15,986 nt of DNA from assembly GCA_002506705.1 (NCBI GenBank), contig DAYA01000087.1, positions 1 through 15,986 on the forward strand, read 5' to 3'. Made by a program: the position numbers and the translations under genes. The DNA comes from Euryarchaeota archaeon UBA550 (GTDB lineage: Archaea; Thermoplasmatota; Poseidoniia; Poseidoniales; Poseidoniaceae). Shown in pieces: positions 7,366-14,244 of the stretch (the first letter of the stretch is position 1; each line of letters starts with the position of its first letter). The notes beneath the pieces are model-generated. The model was not told where the DNA came from. It ran no database searches and saw nothing but the letters and a program-made list of their open reading frames with translations.

Positions 7366-7744
7366 ACAACGTTATTCGTTGGCGAATAGAGCCCTTGAAG
7401 AAGGCATTGAAGAAAATGCTGAGGGCAAAGTCATACTCGTTGAAGGCAAACGCGATGAAATAGCATTACGAAAGTTAGGTTTCACAGGCCCAATCGAGAA
7501 GCTGAATCGTGGTTGGAGTGTTGATAGAGTTGTGGTCTATATCGTAGAAGAATACGGCTCTTGCATCGTTCTGATGGATTGGGATAGGACTGGAGGCAGA
7601 CTGCAAAAGAGATTGATGGATTCAATGACAAGTCTCGACATAAAGCCGTGCGATGAGTTACGAAGAGCTCTATCTAAGGCGATGAAACCAGACACGATGT
7701 GTGTTGAAGATTTACCATCATTCCTCGGGGAGGATAACGCCTGA
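7355..7744 (+). CDS. Small stand-alone TOPRIM-domain protein
   Basis: The 129-residue protein is essentially one TOPRIM fold, the metal-binding nuclease/primase domain. The conserved glutamate motif is ILVEGKRDEIALRKLG (E30). The DxD motif is VLMDWDRTGG (D75 and D77), followed by the usual basic helix RLQKRL. Similar mini-TOPRIM proteins in archaea are related to RNase M5/primase-like enzymes, but the substrate is unknown. The start is TTG, chosen because GGAGG at 7344-7348 stands 6 bases upstream and no ATG fits. It overlaps the DUF167 gene by 11 bases. Its 3' end runs 27 bases into the convergent Lrp-type gene. Confidence 0.85.
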   Translation: MNREQRYSLANRALEEGIEENAEGKVILVEGKRDEIALRKLGFTGPIEKLNRGWSVDRVVVYIVEEYGSCIVLMDWDRTGGRLQKRLMDSMTSLDIKPCDELRRALSKAMKPDTMCVEDLPSFLGEDNA

Positions 7745-8170
7745 TTCCTTTACAGTATTCAGTACGACGTGAGTGTAAGAGCGAGAGATTCCTTTGAGGG
7801 TGAATACGGTTTTTGTCAAATTATCAAGATCTTCTCGATTCTTCACTCTTGCAAGAACCATCGAATCCCAGTCCCCTGTAACGTCGTATACAGCGAAGAC
7901 CCTTTTGTCTGCAGAAATGTGTTTTTGCACGTCCATGATCTTACCTTTTTCGATACACAATCCTGCCATTACAGTCATTCCCCATCCTACCGAATCAGCG
8001 TTCAAAGTTGGACCATAACCAAGGATAACACCGTCACCTTCCAACTTACGAAGTCGGTTCGTAATGGTTCCTTGGGCTACTCCCAGCTTCTGTGCCAACT
8101 GCCTATGAGATAGCCTTCCGTCCTCGCAAAGAGCGTCAATGATTGCCCTGTCTACAGAATCTAAAGCCAT
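7718..8170 (-). CDS. Lrp/AsnC family transcriptional regulator
   Basis: The 150-residue protein has an N-terminal winged helix-turn-helix (about 5-52) opening MALDSVDRAIIDAL. Its recognition region is LAQKLGVAQGTITNRLRKLE (25-44). A C-terminal RAM ligand-binding domain (about 65-140) includes VYDVTGDWDSMVLARVKN, the usual GxxD loop. Such proteins act as dimers or octamers and sense amino acids or other small molecules. The effector cannot be read here. An in-frame TTG start at 8200 would add ten residues and overlap the upstream stop (TTGA). ATG at 8170 is preferred because the family normally starts just before LDxxD. Last gene of a three-gene minus-strand cluster. Confidence 0.92.
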   Translation of the reverse strand: MALDSVDRAIIDALCEDGRLSHRQLAQKLGVAQGTITNRLRKLEGDGVILGYGPTLNADSVGWGMTVMAGLCIEKGKIMDVQKHISADKRVFAVYDVTGDWDSMVLARVKNREDLDNLTKTVFTLKGISRSYTHVVLNTVKESGVILPEE

Positions 8171-8196
8171 GAATCCAAGCGACAGGCTTCTGCTAT

Positions 8197-9333
8197 TCAA
8201 TCATTCGACCGAGGATTTGGGAGATTCAGATCTAGAATCCAATCTCCTAATTCGTCAACTTTCACGGCCAATTTGAGTGATAATTTCCCATTCCCGGTTA
8301 CTCGTAAAGTACCAGTGTGTGTGGTGTAAGCAGCAATGGTTTGCTTCTTTATCCGCCCATTTGCTCTCCATCCGTCGCCCATTGTTAAATCACCAATTTC
8401 GACTTGATATCCTGTAATAATTCGATACTCGATGACGTTTTCTTCTTTTGACCATGAACCTTCTAGTCGCGGCAAACCAATCTCTCTCTTTCGCTCAGCC
8501 ATCACAATGAAGCCAATTAGTACAATCAAAACAAGCAAAAGAATGGCAGGAGTTAGTATTGCTCCTTGGTCTACGGATTGCCAATAGGTTGGCATTTGCT
8601 CTCTCTGAATTGATAGGACTCTGTTGGTTTTCTCGTCCTCAAAACCACCGATCAGAATGAGCATTACCTCGTACTTATCTGCAAAACTAGCATCACCTAA
8701 TTCTACACCTGCGCCAACTAGATGATCTCGAGTTATTGTTTCATTCCAGTGATTTGTACCGTTTGCAGCGAAGTTCAGTGAGGACGAAGGAGACCAATCT
8801 CTGACAAGGTTGGGAACTTCCCTTCCCATATCATCGATAGCGTTTGTTTCGATGATGAAAATATGCATCTGTGTTGCACCATTCAATTCCTTTGGATTGG
8901 TCCAAGTTGCGGTAATATTCAGTAATTCAACTTCGGATGAGCCAATTAGTTGGATAGTCCAATCGATGGAGACCTCGTTCTGCCTAACTTCTGGTTCGAA
9001 ATCAGAGATGTTTTCTGGATAACCATCAACTGCAACTGCAGGAGTAGTCAGAAAACTGTGGTACATGTGTCTGGCATCTGCATCATCGCTGGGAAGGTTT
9101 CCTCCTTCGTTATCAGCTCCTGTCCTCCAGTGTAGTAGGGTGATTTCACCATCCCTGTCCAATTTTCTCAAGTCTTCCACTTGGCTTTCATCATCAATTC
9201 CGTGGAACCATTCTACTAGAATTGGTGCCTCGTCTTGAGAAGAGAATTCAGCCTCGGAGTAGATTGACAAATCAGAGATAGCACTAGCTAATGGCAGCAT
9301 TAGTAACACCACAATGAAAGCAAAAACTCTCAT
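8197..9333 (-). CDS. Membrane-anchored protein with a cysteine-free thioredoxin-like extracellular domain
   Basis: The 378-residue protein has a signal peptide (1-18, ending LPLASA), an outside portion (19-258), one membrane helix (about 259-278) and a cytoplasmic tail of about 100 residues rich in strands. Residues 36-104 (APILVEWF, then EITLLHWR, then TTPAVAVDGY) recall DUF1223/thioredoxin-like proteins, where WF is followed by the active CxxC and TP-x-xxVDG carries the cis-proline. Here no cysteine is present at the active position, so any redox role looks lost. Residues 125-250 look like a beta-sandwich. ATG at 9333 is chosen because it gives a proper signal peptide and overlaps the methyltransferase stop (ATGA). 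Longer readings from 9450 lie inside that gene. Function unknown; the thioredoxin relation is tentative. Confidence 0.75.
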   Translation of the reverse strand: MRVFAFIVVLLMLPLASAISDLSIYSEAEFSSQDEAPILVEWFHGIDDESQVEDLRKLDRDGEITLLHWRTGADNEGGNLPSDDADARHMYHSFLTTPAVAVDGYPENISDFEPEVRQNEVSIDWTIQLIGSSEVELLNITATWTNPKELNGATQMHIFIIETNAIDDMGREVPNLVRDWSPSSSLNFAANGTNHWNETITRDHLVGAGVELGDASFADKYEVMLILIGGFEDEKTNRVLSIQREQMPTYWQSVDQGAILTPAILLLVLIVLIGFIVMAERKREIGLPRLEGSWSKEENVIEYRIITGYQVEIGDLTMGDGWRANGRIKKQTIAAYTTHTGTLRVTGNGKLSLKLAVKVDELGDWILDLNLPNPRSND

Positions 9334-11024
9334 TCCTCTTCCTCCTCTGATTCGATTCCTAGTTTCATGCGGATAATTTCTTTTTCCTTCTCGTCCAACA
9401 TAAGTGAAACACGAGCAGCAACCCACGCAGGAAGAAAGAACTCCCCACATTTCAATACAAATGAACCACGCTCTATTTCCGTAACAAATTCCTCTCTCAA
9501 AGGTGCGTTTCCTTGGATTAGTGAAATCATTGTTTCTTGGTCGATTTCAACAACGCTTGCAGAAATTCTGCCTCGCAATAGCCCCAATGCTTCCTGACGT
9601 GGTCTCCAAATTCCCTTGTTGTCTGTGAAAGTAGGTTGGCCAACATGAATAATCTTCAGGGGATGGAAATCATCTCCCGGCCAGTAATCTCCTTTCTTAT
9701 TTACAACAACAGGTTTGTACAATCTATCGTATGCCATCCTGGAAGATAGGTTTACTCTCTTTCCTCTCTGCCACCAAGCAAATTCATCCTTGTCGATTCC
9801 CCATTTCTTACAGATATCATCGACTACATCTTTCGAAGCAGGAATTGTTGTGTGCTTGCTACGTTTTCTCCGTGGTAATTCCTCAGGTTCTCTATTTAGT
9901 TCCCTGTGTAAAATCATCGACCTAGCAATACCTTCAGGTGTTCTTTCTGCAACATGCTCAAACAAGGCTACGAAAAAGCCTCCAGTATTGTTTTCATGCT
10001 GGTGAACTCTAATCGTCTTTGAAAGGTCTGGAGATTCAATTCCCCTTTGATAGGGATTGAGCATCTCTTCACTAAGGCCGACAAGTCTTGGCATTTCACC
10101 CTCCCAGTCAACGACTTCTGCGCTTTCATCCAATATTGGCCAATCATTTCTTCCTCGATGATAGATTAGAGTCGGGAATAATCTGTCAGCATCGATATTG
10201 GTCAGTTCAAGCCACGGGCATCTCTGCAATATTTCACAAACAACTGCTTCATTTTCAACAGGGTCGAGTGAACACGTTGAGTAGACCATTTTTCCACCAG
10301 GTCGAAGTAATTGCGCAGCTCTTGTCGCTATATCGGATTGCAACTTGAACAAGCTGCGACCGACTTTTGGAGTCCAGGATTTCCACAGTTCACGGTTTTT
10401 CCTCGTAGTCGCAGTTCCACTACATGGAGCGTCTACAACCACTCCATCAACACCCGGCTCAGGCATTCTTCCAATGTGCCTGCCATCATGCTGCATGATT
10501 AGCATGTTCTCTATCCCGAGCCTTCCGCGATTTGTGGTTAACAAATTCAATCTTCCAGATGAGGGTTCATTTGCTAACACTAAACCATTTGGCACCGCTT
10601 CTGCAAGTTGTGTTGCCTTAGACCCAGGGGCAGCACAAGTATCCATCACCAAATCGTCCTTTTTCGGTTCAAGAACTACCGGAGGTAGCATAGAAACCGC
10701 CTCCTGTCTTGTTATTCTGCCCGTTTCATGTAGTAGGGTGATGATCTTCTTGGCCTCATCGCTTGGGTAATCTCCTTTTGAAAATGGCATTACCCAAGAT
10801 TCACTCATTACCATCCAGGGAATTTTTTCCCCACCTATGGATTCAAGCATATTTCGAGTCCATTCGATATCGTGGCGATTTGGAGTTACACGAAGGGTAA
10901 TTGGAAGCGGAGAAGAAGCCACAGGCAACCATTTTTCGATATCGATGCCGAGACTTCTTGACAAGCCCGAGAGCGGAGTGCTGGCTAACTCATCGAGTAA
11001 ACCCGCATCTGCTGGTCGCACCAT
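9330..11024 (-). CDS. NSUN/Trm4-like tRNA (cytosine-5) methyltransferase
   Basis: This enzyme transfers a methyl group from S-adenosylmethionine to C5 of cytosine in RNA. The SAM-binding motif is MDTCAAPGSKATQL (127-140). The two cysteines of the family are C201 in DAPCSGT and C251 in YSTCSLDPVENEAVV; the latter is the usual nucleophile. The closing core motif is HENNTGGFFVALFEH (343-357). After it a C-terminal region of about 200 residues has a basic stretch (384-391), and EALGLLRGRI at 478-487 recalls the tail of eukaryotic NSUN2/Trm4. The total of 564 residues is longer than bacterial RsmB/RsmF or short archaeal homologues. The tail ends in five or more glutamates. The ATG at 11024 has only a weak ribosome site. 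It heads the cluster with the membrane protein and the Lrp-type gene. Confidence 0.9.
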   Translation of the reverse strand: MVRPADAGLLDELASTPLSGLSRSLGIDIEKWLPVASSPLPITLRVTPNRHDIEWTRNMLESIGGEKIPWMVMSESWVMPFSKGDYPSDEAKKIITLLHETGRITRQEAVSMLPPVVLEPKKDDLVMDTCAAPGSKATQLAEAVPNGLVLANEPSSGRLNLLTTNRGRLGIENMLIMQHDGRHIGRMPEPGVDGVVVDAPCSGTATTRKNRELWKSWTPKVGRSLFKLQSDIATRAAQLLRPGGKMVYSTCSLDPVENEAVVCEILQRCPWLELTNIDADRLFPTLIYHRGRNDWPILDESAEVVDWEGEMPRLVGLSEEMLNPYQRGIESPDLSKTIRVHQHENNTGGFFVALFEHVAERTPEGIARSMILHRELNREPEELPRRKRSKHTTIPASKDVVDDICKKWGIDKDEFAWWQRGKRVNLSSRMAYDRLYKPVVVNKKGDYWPGDDFHPLKIIHVGQPTFTDNKGIWRPRQEALGLLRGRISASVVEIDQETMISLIQGNAPLREEFVTEIERGSFVLKCGEFFLPAWVAARVSLMLDEKEKEIIRMKLGIESEEEEE

Positions 11025-11050
11025 GTTACTGGGCAGGGTCTCTTACTCTT

Positions 11051-11064
11051 CTTGCTTGTGCAAG
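11051..11064. repeat. Short inverted repeat between divergent genes
   Basis: CTTGC (11051-11055) and GCAAG (11060-11064) are perfect arms around TTGT, in the 70-base gap between the methyltransferase and the membrane protein gene. It may be an operator or chance. No clear TATA box was found for either gene. Confidence 0.25.
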
Positions 11065-11094
11065 GCTAATGGCTCAGTTGCATGTGGGAGTGTC

Positions 11095-12036
11095 ATGGCT
11101 GAAACGATGGCGACCCTTGCGTTCCTATCTGCACTGGCCATGTTTTTGTCACCTCTCGTGGAGAAAGGAAAGTGGCTTCCAACAATAACTGCGATACTTG
11201 CCTTCCTCGCTTTTGTACAATCTCCATTCGAGGGGATCCATCAGTCAGGAGGTTCTGCACTAATCATTGTAACAGCAATGTGTGGAATGATTCAGTATCA
11301 CATTTACAACGGTGTGAATAAGAAATACCTCAATGGATTTGGTGGCGCTGTAACATTTGTCTTGCTTCTAGCAATGTATCCTGAAAGTGGAATAAATGAA
11401 ACAGTAAATGAATACACAACTACAGAGGGAGTGATAGCAATCTTCGAATCAATTTTGGCAGGCATAGTTCTTGCCCAATTGATGTACAACTCGATTAATT
11501 TCGATGCAAAAAACAGCATTGGAATTTTGTTAATTCTCGTCTCACTGGGTCTGCTCTCAAATTTAGTTTCATACTCAGGATTATTTGTGATCATAATCTC
11601 ACTTTGTTTTATTGGATTCCTACCTTTCTTGGAAGAGAGAATAACACCCAAGATTGGCTCAGGAAAAGGTCGTGCTAATGCTCTAGCGATATCAACTCTG
11701 ATTGGTATAATCTTGATATTCGCAATCACCTATGCATCTCTTTCTAGTGTGAACAGAATCGGTGATGGAAATGGAGCGATAGCAGTGGCTCTTTGGCTGA
11801 CTGTTGCAGTTACTGCAATTGGCTTAATTGGAATGCTATTGCCTTTGTTTGGGTTTGATGAGCATCCGCGCCCAGAGGCTTGGGGATGGAGATTTGGTCT
11901 TTCTGTCAGTCCAATACTGATATCCCTACAAACAGACTTATCTGGACATTTATTGCTTGGAATTGCACTTGCAATTTTGATTTCGGTTAGTTCACCTTTG
12001 GTTTTAGAAAAAGGTCAGCAAAAAGCGGCACAATAA
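11095..12036 (+). CDS. Polytopic membrane protein of unknown function
   Basis: The protein has 313 residues with roughly nine or ten hydrophobic helices (about 5-22, 28-42, 53-70, 80-95, 110-131, 140-176 as two, 190-213, 228-252, 284-303). The loops are short and the C-terminus is basic (EKGQQKAAQ). No transporter or enzyme motif is recognised. The N-terminal half is rich in Ile/Leu/Gly and the loop DEHPRPEAWGW (255-265) is the only strongly polar conserved-looking stretch. ATG at 11095 is preferred over the long upstream reading because GGGAG stands just before it and the upstream part overlaps the methyltransferase gene antisense. It could be a transporter or a relative of glycosyltransferase-type membrane proteins. 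Confidence 0.75.
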   Translation: MAETMATLAFLSALAMFLSPLVEKGKWLPTITAILAFLAFVQSPFEGIHQSGGSALIIVTAMCGMIQYHIYNGVNKKYLNGFGGAVTFVLLLAMYPESGINETVNEYTTTEGVIAIFESILAGIVLAQLMYNSINFDAKNSIGILLILVSLGLLSNLVSYSGLFVIIISLCFIGFLPFLEERITPKIGSGKGRANALAISTLIGIILIFAITYASLSSVNRIGDGNGAIAVALWLTVAVTAIGLIGMLLPLFGFDEHPRPEAWGWRFGLSVSPILISLQTDLSGHLLLGIALAILISVSSPLVLEKGQQKAAQ

Positions 12037-12061
12037 ATGGGAAGTCCCCCCAACTGTTATG

Positions 12062-12102
12062 AATGGATAAAATTCCATTGCATATTGGAGAAGTAATTCT
12101 CC
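12062..12102 (+). promoter_or_regulatory. Two successive inverted repeats at the promoter of the small basic protein gene
   Basis: AATGGA (12062-12067) and TCCATT (12074-12079) flank TAAAAT, which together with its neighbours is a TATA-like box. GGAGAA (12087-12092) and TTCTCC (12097-12102) flank GTAA. Their centres are 24 bases apart, and the second lies where transcription would start if the first holds the TATA box. They may be operator halves or, for the second, a leader hairpin. Confidence 0.4.
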
Positions 12103-12118
12103 AGGGATGGGGATCCTG

Positions 12119-12478
12119 ATGGGTAGAGCATTTAGAGACGGCGTAAGCCAAGAAAAGAAAGTAAGAATGAGAGTTAAAAGACGCTCATGGAAACCGCTGG
12201 CAGATTTACAAGGACTCAGCGGTAGAACGAAAACAATCGGTAGCGAGATGGGACCGCTTGTGGACGTTCCAGCCATGGTTAGAATTGAAAATGAAAAGTG
12301 GGTTTTCGAAAGAGTTAGTCAAGAAACTTTGACTCACCTAACTCACAGATTGGTTGTACACGAAGTCGAGGGGCCGAGAACCCTTGGAGCAACAATGGAC
12401 TTGGAAACAGCAATGCAAGTCGCTCAGGGAATGGCTAGAACCGATGGTTCTGTAGTTCTGATTGAACCCTTGAGGTAA
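12119..12478 (+). CDS. Small basic protein of unknown function
   Basis: The protein has 119 residues with a strongly basic N-terminal third (KKVRMRVKRRSWKP, about 13-26). The rest looks like a compact alpha/beta fold with MGPLVDVPAMVRIENEKWVF and, near the end, ARTDGSVVLIEPLR. No known family is recognised. The ATG at 12119 is chosen because GGGGA stands 5 bases before it. An ATG at 12107 (four extra residues) has no usable ribosome site but would suit a leaderless message. The stop codon abuts the stop codon of the Sec61-beta gene on the other strand with no spacing. The basic N-terminus might contact nucleic acid or ribosome; this is a guess from charge only. Confidence 0.7.
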   Translation: MGRAFRDGVSQEKKVRMRVKRRSWKPLADLQGLSGRTKTIGSEMGPLVDVPAMVRIENEKWVFERVSQETLTHLTHRLVVHEVEGPRTLGATMDLETAMQVAQGMARTDGSVVLIEPLR

Positions 12479-12661
12479 TCAGAACATATCCATGATCCAT
12501 CCGACAACGCCCTCGTTTACTAGGTAGATGAATCCAGCAAGTCCGATACATGCAAGGTAAACTTGTCTTGGACTAATTTTCCAAGACTCTTCGGATTCCT
12601 CATCGAAGTATCGAATTAGACCTGCAGCCTGCTGAATGCCGCCGCCGTCTTTCTTTGCCAT
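12479..12661 (-). CDS. Preprotein translocase subunit Sec61-beta (archaeal SecG)
   Basis: This is the small tail-anchored subunit of the SecYEG translocon, through which proteins such as CoxA's N-terminus would be exported. The 60 residues show the archaeal pattern: a Gly-rich N-terminus (KKDGGGIQQ), AAGLIRYFDEES (about 12-23), KISPRQVY (28-35) and one membrane helix (about 36-55). ATG at 12661 is preferred because GGTGA stands just upstream and the family begins with a short charged-Gly segment. A reading from 12691 adds ten residues of doubtful value. TTGATAAAG near 12683-12691 is a fitting TATA box. Confidence 0.92.
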   Translation of the reverse strand: MAKKDGGGIQQAAGLIRYFDEESEESWKISPRQVYLACIGLAGFIYLVNEGVVGWIMDMF

Positions 12662-12703
12662 GTCACCGCCGACATTAATCCCCTTTATCAACGCGACGCG
12701 CGG

Positions 12704-13426
12704 TCATTCTTCCTCACTTGATGATAAGTCGATGAATGGTACATCACCTTCCAGTCGCAATACCTGTCCATCAGGAATAACGTCTTCAACCTCGATTTCA
12801 ATAGAATCTGCCTCGATTCTCGATAGAGCTCTCAATACAGCAGGAGCATTATCGTCAGCCAATGCATTCCTAGCGATTTCAATATCTTCGCAATCACCTT
12901 TCTCAAGGAGTGTTGTTTCAATCAACTCATTCAAGTCATCTCTAGCACGTTCGATGTGTGCAGTCCAAGTTTGGTGATTATCTTCGATGTTTGAAACCTT
13001 TGAATTGAATTTCCCTCTCCTAGAGAATTCCCAAGGTTTGTGTGATAATGCTGAGACTAAATCGAAGACGATACGTGCTCTTTCTTCTAGTGGCCCTTCA
13101 AGTGTAATTGTGTTAGCGTAACATTTGGTGAAAAGACCAAAACCCCAATATGAATAACTTGAAACTCGAATCGATATGTCTCCAGCCCTGCATGTGAAAG
13201 CCCATGACTGTTCATCGAAGCCGGGCTTTTCTTCCATAACCGGAGTGCTAACGCCCTGTACAACCTTGAGTAACGTTTGGGCAACATCTCCGAGGTATAC
13301 AGTGGAGATGTTTGCAGGGTGAGCTTTTGGTCTCAGGAACCCTTCGCCATCATAGCCGTGTGTAGGCCCAGCACCTCTTACCTGAGCATGAAGTGTTGAA
13401 GATAGTGCCTCCAACATCTCTTGCAT
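12704..13426 (-). CDS. Acidic-tailed protein of unknown function
   Basis: The protein has 240 residues, no signal or membrane helix, so it is cytoplasmic. The first half is mixed alpha/beta with several aromatic residues (SYSYWGFGLF, about 90-99, then TKCYANTITLEGPLEERARI). The second half has long helices (about 157-177 and 180-205) and ends in an acidic tail, LSSSEEE. No known family or motif is recognised. The promoter is shared with the H1-like gene: AAAATTAAG near 13451-13458 lies about 29 bases before the ATG at 13426, so the message would be nearly leaderless. ATG at 13417 (three residues shorter) is possible. Confidence 0.7.
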   Translation of the reverse strand: MQEMLEALSSTLHAQVRGAGPTHGYDGEGFLRPKAHPANISTVYLGDVAQTLLKVVQGVSTPVMEEKPGFDEQSWAFTCRAGDISIRVSSYSYWGFGLFTKCYANTITLEGPLEERARIVFDLVSALSHKPWEFSRRGKFNSKVSNIEDNHQTWTAHIERARDDLNELIETTLLEKGDCEDIEIARNALADDNAPAVLRALSRIEADSIEIEVEDVIPDGQVLRLEGDVPFIDLSSSEEE

Positions 13427-13444
13427 ATTTTGGTCACATCGGCC

Positions 13445-13465
13445 TTTGAACTTAATTTTCCCCCT
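13445..13465. promoter_or_regulatory. Shared AT-rich promoter between divergent genes
   Basis: AACTTAATTTTC around 13449-13460 reads as a TATA-like box on both strands. Leftwards it sits about 29 bases before the acidic-tailed protein gene. Rightwards it sits about 65 bases before the H1-like gene, leaving a leader of about 35 bases that contains the GGTGA ribosome site at 13511-13515. Confidence 0.4.
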
Positions 13466-13519
13466 CCAAAAGAGAAGGGTTCATGAGATGGGTGTGTCAT
13501 GGGTTGAGCAGGTGAAGAC

Positions 13520-14014
13520 ATGGCCGCTAAGCCGAAGAAGGACCCACTCGCAGCATTAATGACAATCCCTGGTGTAGGTAAAGCCACAGCACAGAAACTC
13601 AGCGATGCAGGAATCAAGTCTGCCGCAGGAGTCAATAAAGCAGGTGCTAAAGGTCTTGCAAAGGCAGGATTGAGTGCAGCGATTTCTAAGAAATTACTCG
13701 CAGCAGTAGCAAAGAATACTGCAAAGAAAGCAACCACCAAAGCAAAATCAACCGCCAAGAGTGCAGCATCTAAGACAAAAGCGGCTGCAGCAAAGGCGAA
13801 AACCTCTGCAAAAAAGACCGCAACCAAAGCGAAATCCACTGCCAAGAAAGCAGCCTCTAAGGCTGCTGCAGCAGGACAGAAAGTTGCTGAAAAGACGGTT
13901 AGCAAAACCGGTGAACACAAAGTCAAGACCGAGAAGGCCAAAGATGGAAGAAAGGGAAGCACCCTCAAAGTTCCTCGCTCTGTCAAAGACATGGCATGGT
14001 TCAAGAAAAAGTGA
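13520..14014 (+). CDS. Helix-hairpin-helix protein with histone H1-like Lys/Ala-rich tail
   Basis: This is very likely a DNA-binding chromatin protein. Residues 8-65 form one or two helix-hairpin-helix units: MTIPGVGKATAQKLSDAGI (14-32) is the classical hairpin, and GLAKAGLSAAISKKLLAAV (45-63) the second. Residues 66-128 are almost only K, A, T and S, like eukaryotic H1 tails and bacterial H1-like proteins, and contain an internal repeat (ATKAKSTAKKAASK). The last 25 residues (RKGSTLKVPRSVKDMAWFKKK, 144-164) are less simple and may be a small conserved end. HhH domains bind the DNA backbone without sequence preference. The start is supported by GGTGA 4 bases upstream. The low-complexity part is not a false gene: the frame is uninterrupted and has a sensible head and end. 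Confidence 0.85.
   Translation: MAAKPKKDPLAALMTIPGVGKATAQKLSDAGIKSAAGVNKAGAKGLAKAGLSAAISKKLLAAVAKNTAKKATTKAKSTAKSAASKTKAAAAKAKTSAKKTATKAKSTAKKAASKAAAAGQKVAEKTVSKTGEHKVKTEKAKDGRKGSTLKVPRSVKDMAWFKKK
13736..13861 (+). repeat. Diverged 39-base direct repeat coding the H1-like tail
   Basis: 13736-13774 and 13823-13861 are near copies with a period of 87 bases (29 codons). They code (A)TKAKSTAKSAASK and (A)TKAKSTAKKAASK. Differences are mostly at third codon positions, so the protein repeat is being kept while the DNA drifts. Confidence 0.75.
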
Positions 14015-14036
14015 GAATTTCTACCGCTATGTTGTA

Positions 14037-14058
14037 AGACCCTCAAGTTGGAGGGTTT
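14037..14058 (+). promoter_or_regulatory. Hairpin between H1-like gene and CCCH mini-protein gene, holding the ribosome site
   Basis: Arms ACCCTC (14039-14044) and GAGGGT (14051-14056), extendable by G-T and A-T pairs, enclose AAGTTG and are followed by TTTGTT. It could end the H1-like transcript. The GGAGG (14050-14054) that lies 7 bases before the ATG of the next gene is partly inside the 3' arm, so folding would hide it. Confidence 0.5.
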
Positions 14059-14061
14059 GTT

Positions 14062-14244
14062 ATGCCAAGGCGCAAGTATGGGAAACTGCGTAAGGTAGTT
14101 GAGTTACCTCCGAAAGGTAACTGCTCTCGTTGTAGGAGCGGCAAATATTGTCCTATCGAAGGGCATGAGGGTAACAAAGTCACAAGCCATAGGGAATGGA
14201 GCGGCCCGTCAAAAATCGAGAAGCGCAAAAAAGCGCGGTCATAA
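14062..14244 (+). CDS. 60-residue CCCH-type putative zinc-binding protein
   Basis: This is a very small, basic protein. C21, C24, C30 and H35 in GNCSRCRSGKYCPIEGH form C-x2-C-x5-C-x4-H, a spacing able to hold one zinc ion. Both ends are rich in Arg/Lys (MPRRKYGKLRKVV and KIEKRKKARS). No known family is recognised. The gene is supported by a strong ribosome site (GGAGGG at 14050-14055, 6 bases before the ATG). Its stop overlaps the last bases of the convergent recombinase gene by 6. The charge and cysteines suggest nucleic acid or ribosome contact, but that is inference. Confidence 0.7.
   Translation: MPRRKYGKLRKVVELPPKGNCSRCRSGKYCPIEGHEGNKVTSHREWSGPSKIEKRKKARS

Noticed and set aside
9334..9450. 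39-residue extension of the thioredoxin-like protein
   Set aside because: It lies inside the methyltransferase gene and would place the signal peptide internally. ATG 9333 overlaps the preceding stop in the operon manner.
10837..11094. N-terminal extension of the membrane protein gene back to 10837
   Set aside because: It is antisense to the methyltransferase start, is not hydrophobic, and ATG 11095 has its own ribosome site and opens a membrane helix.
13378..14046. 222-residue minus-strand frame opposite the H1-like gene
   Set aside because: Its Ala/Phe/Val-rich composition is the complement of the Lys/Ala repeat on the plus strand. The plus strand has a real HhH domain and ribosome site.
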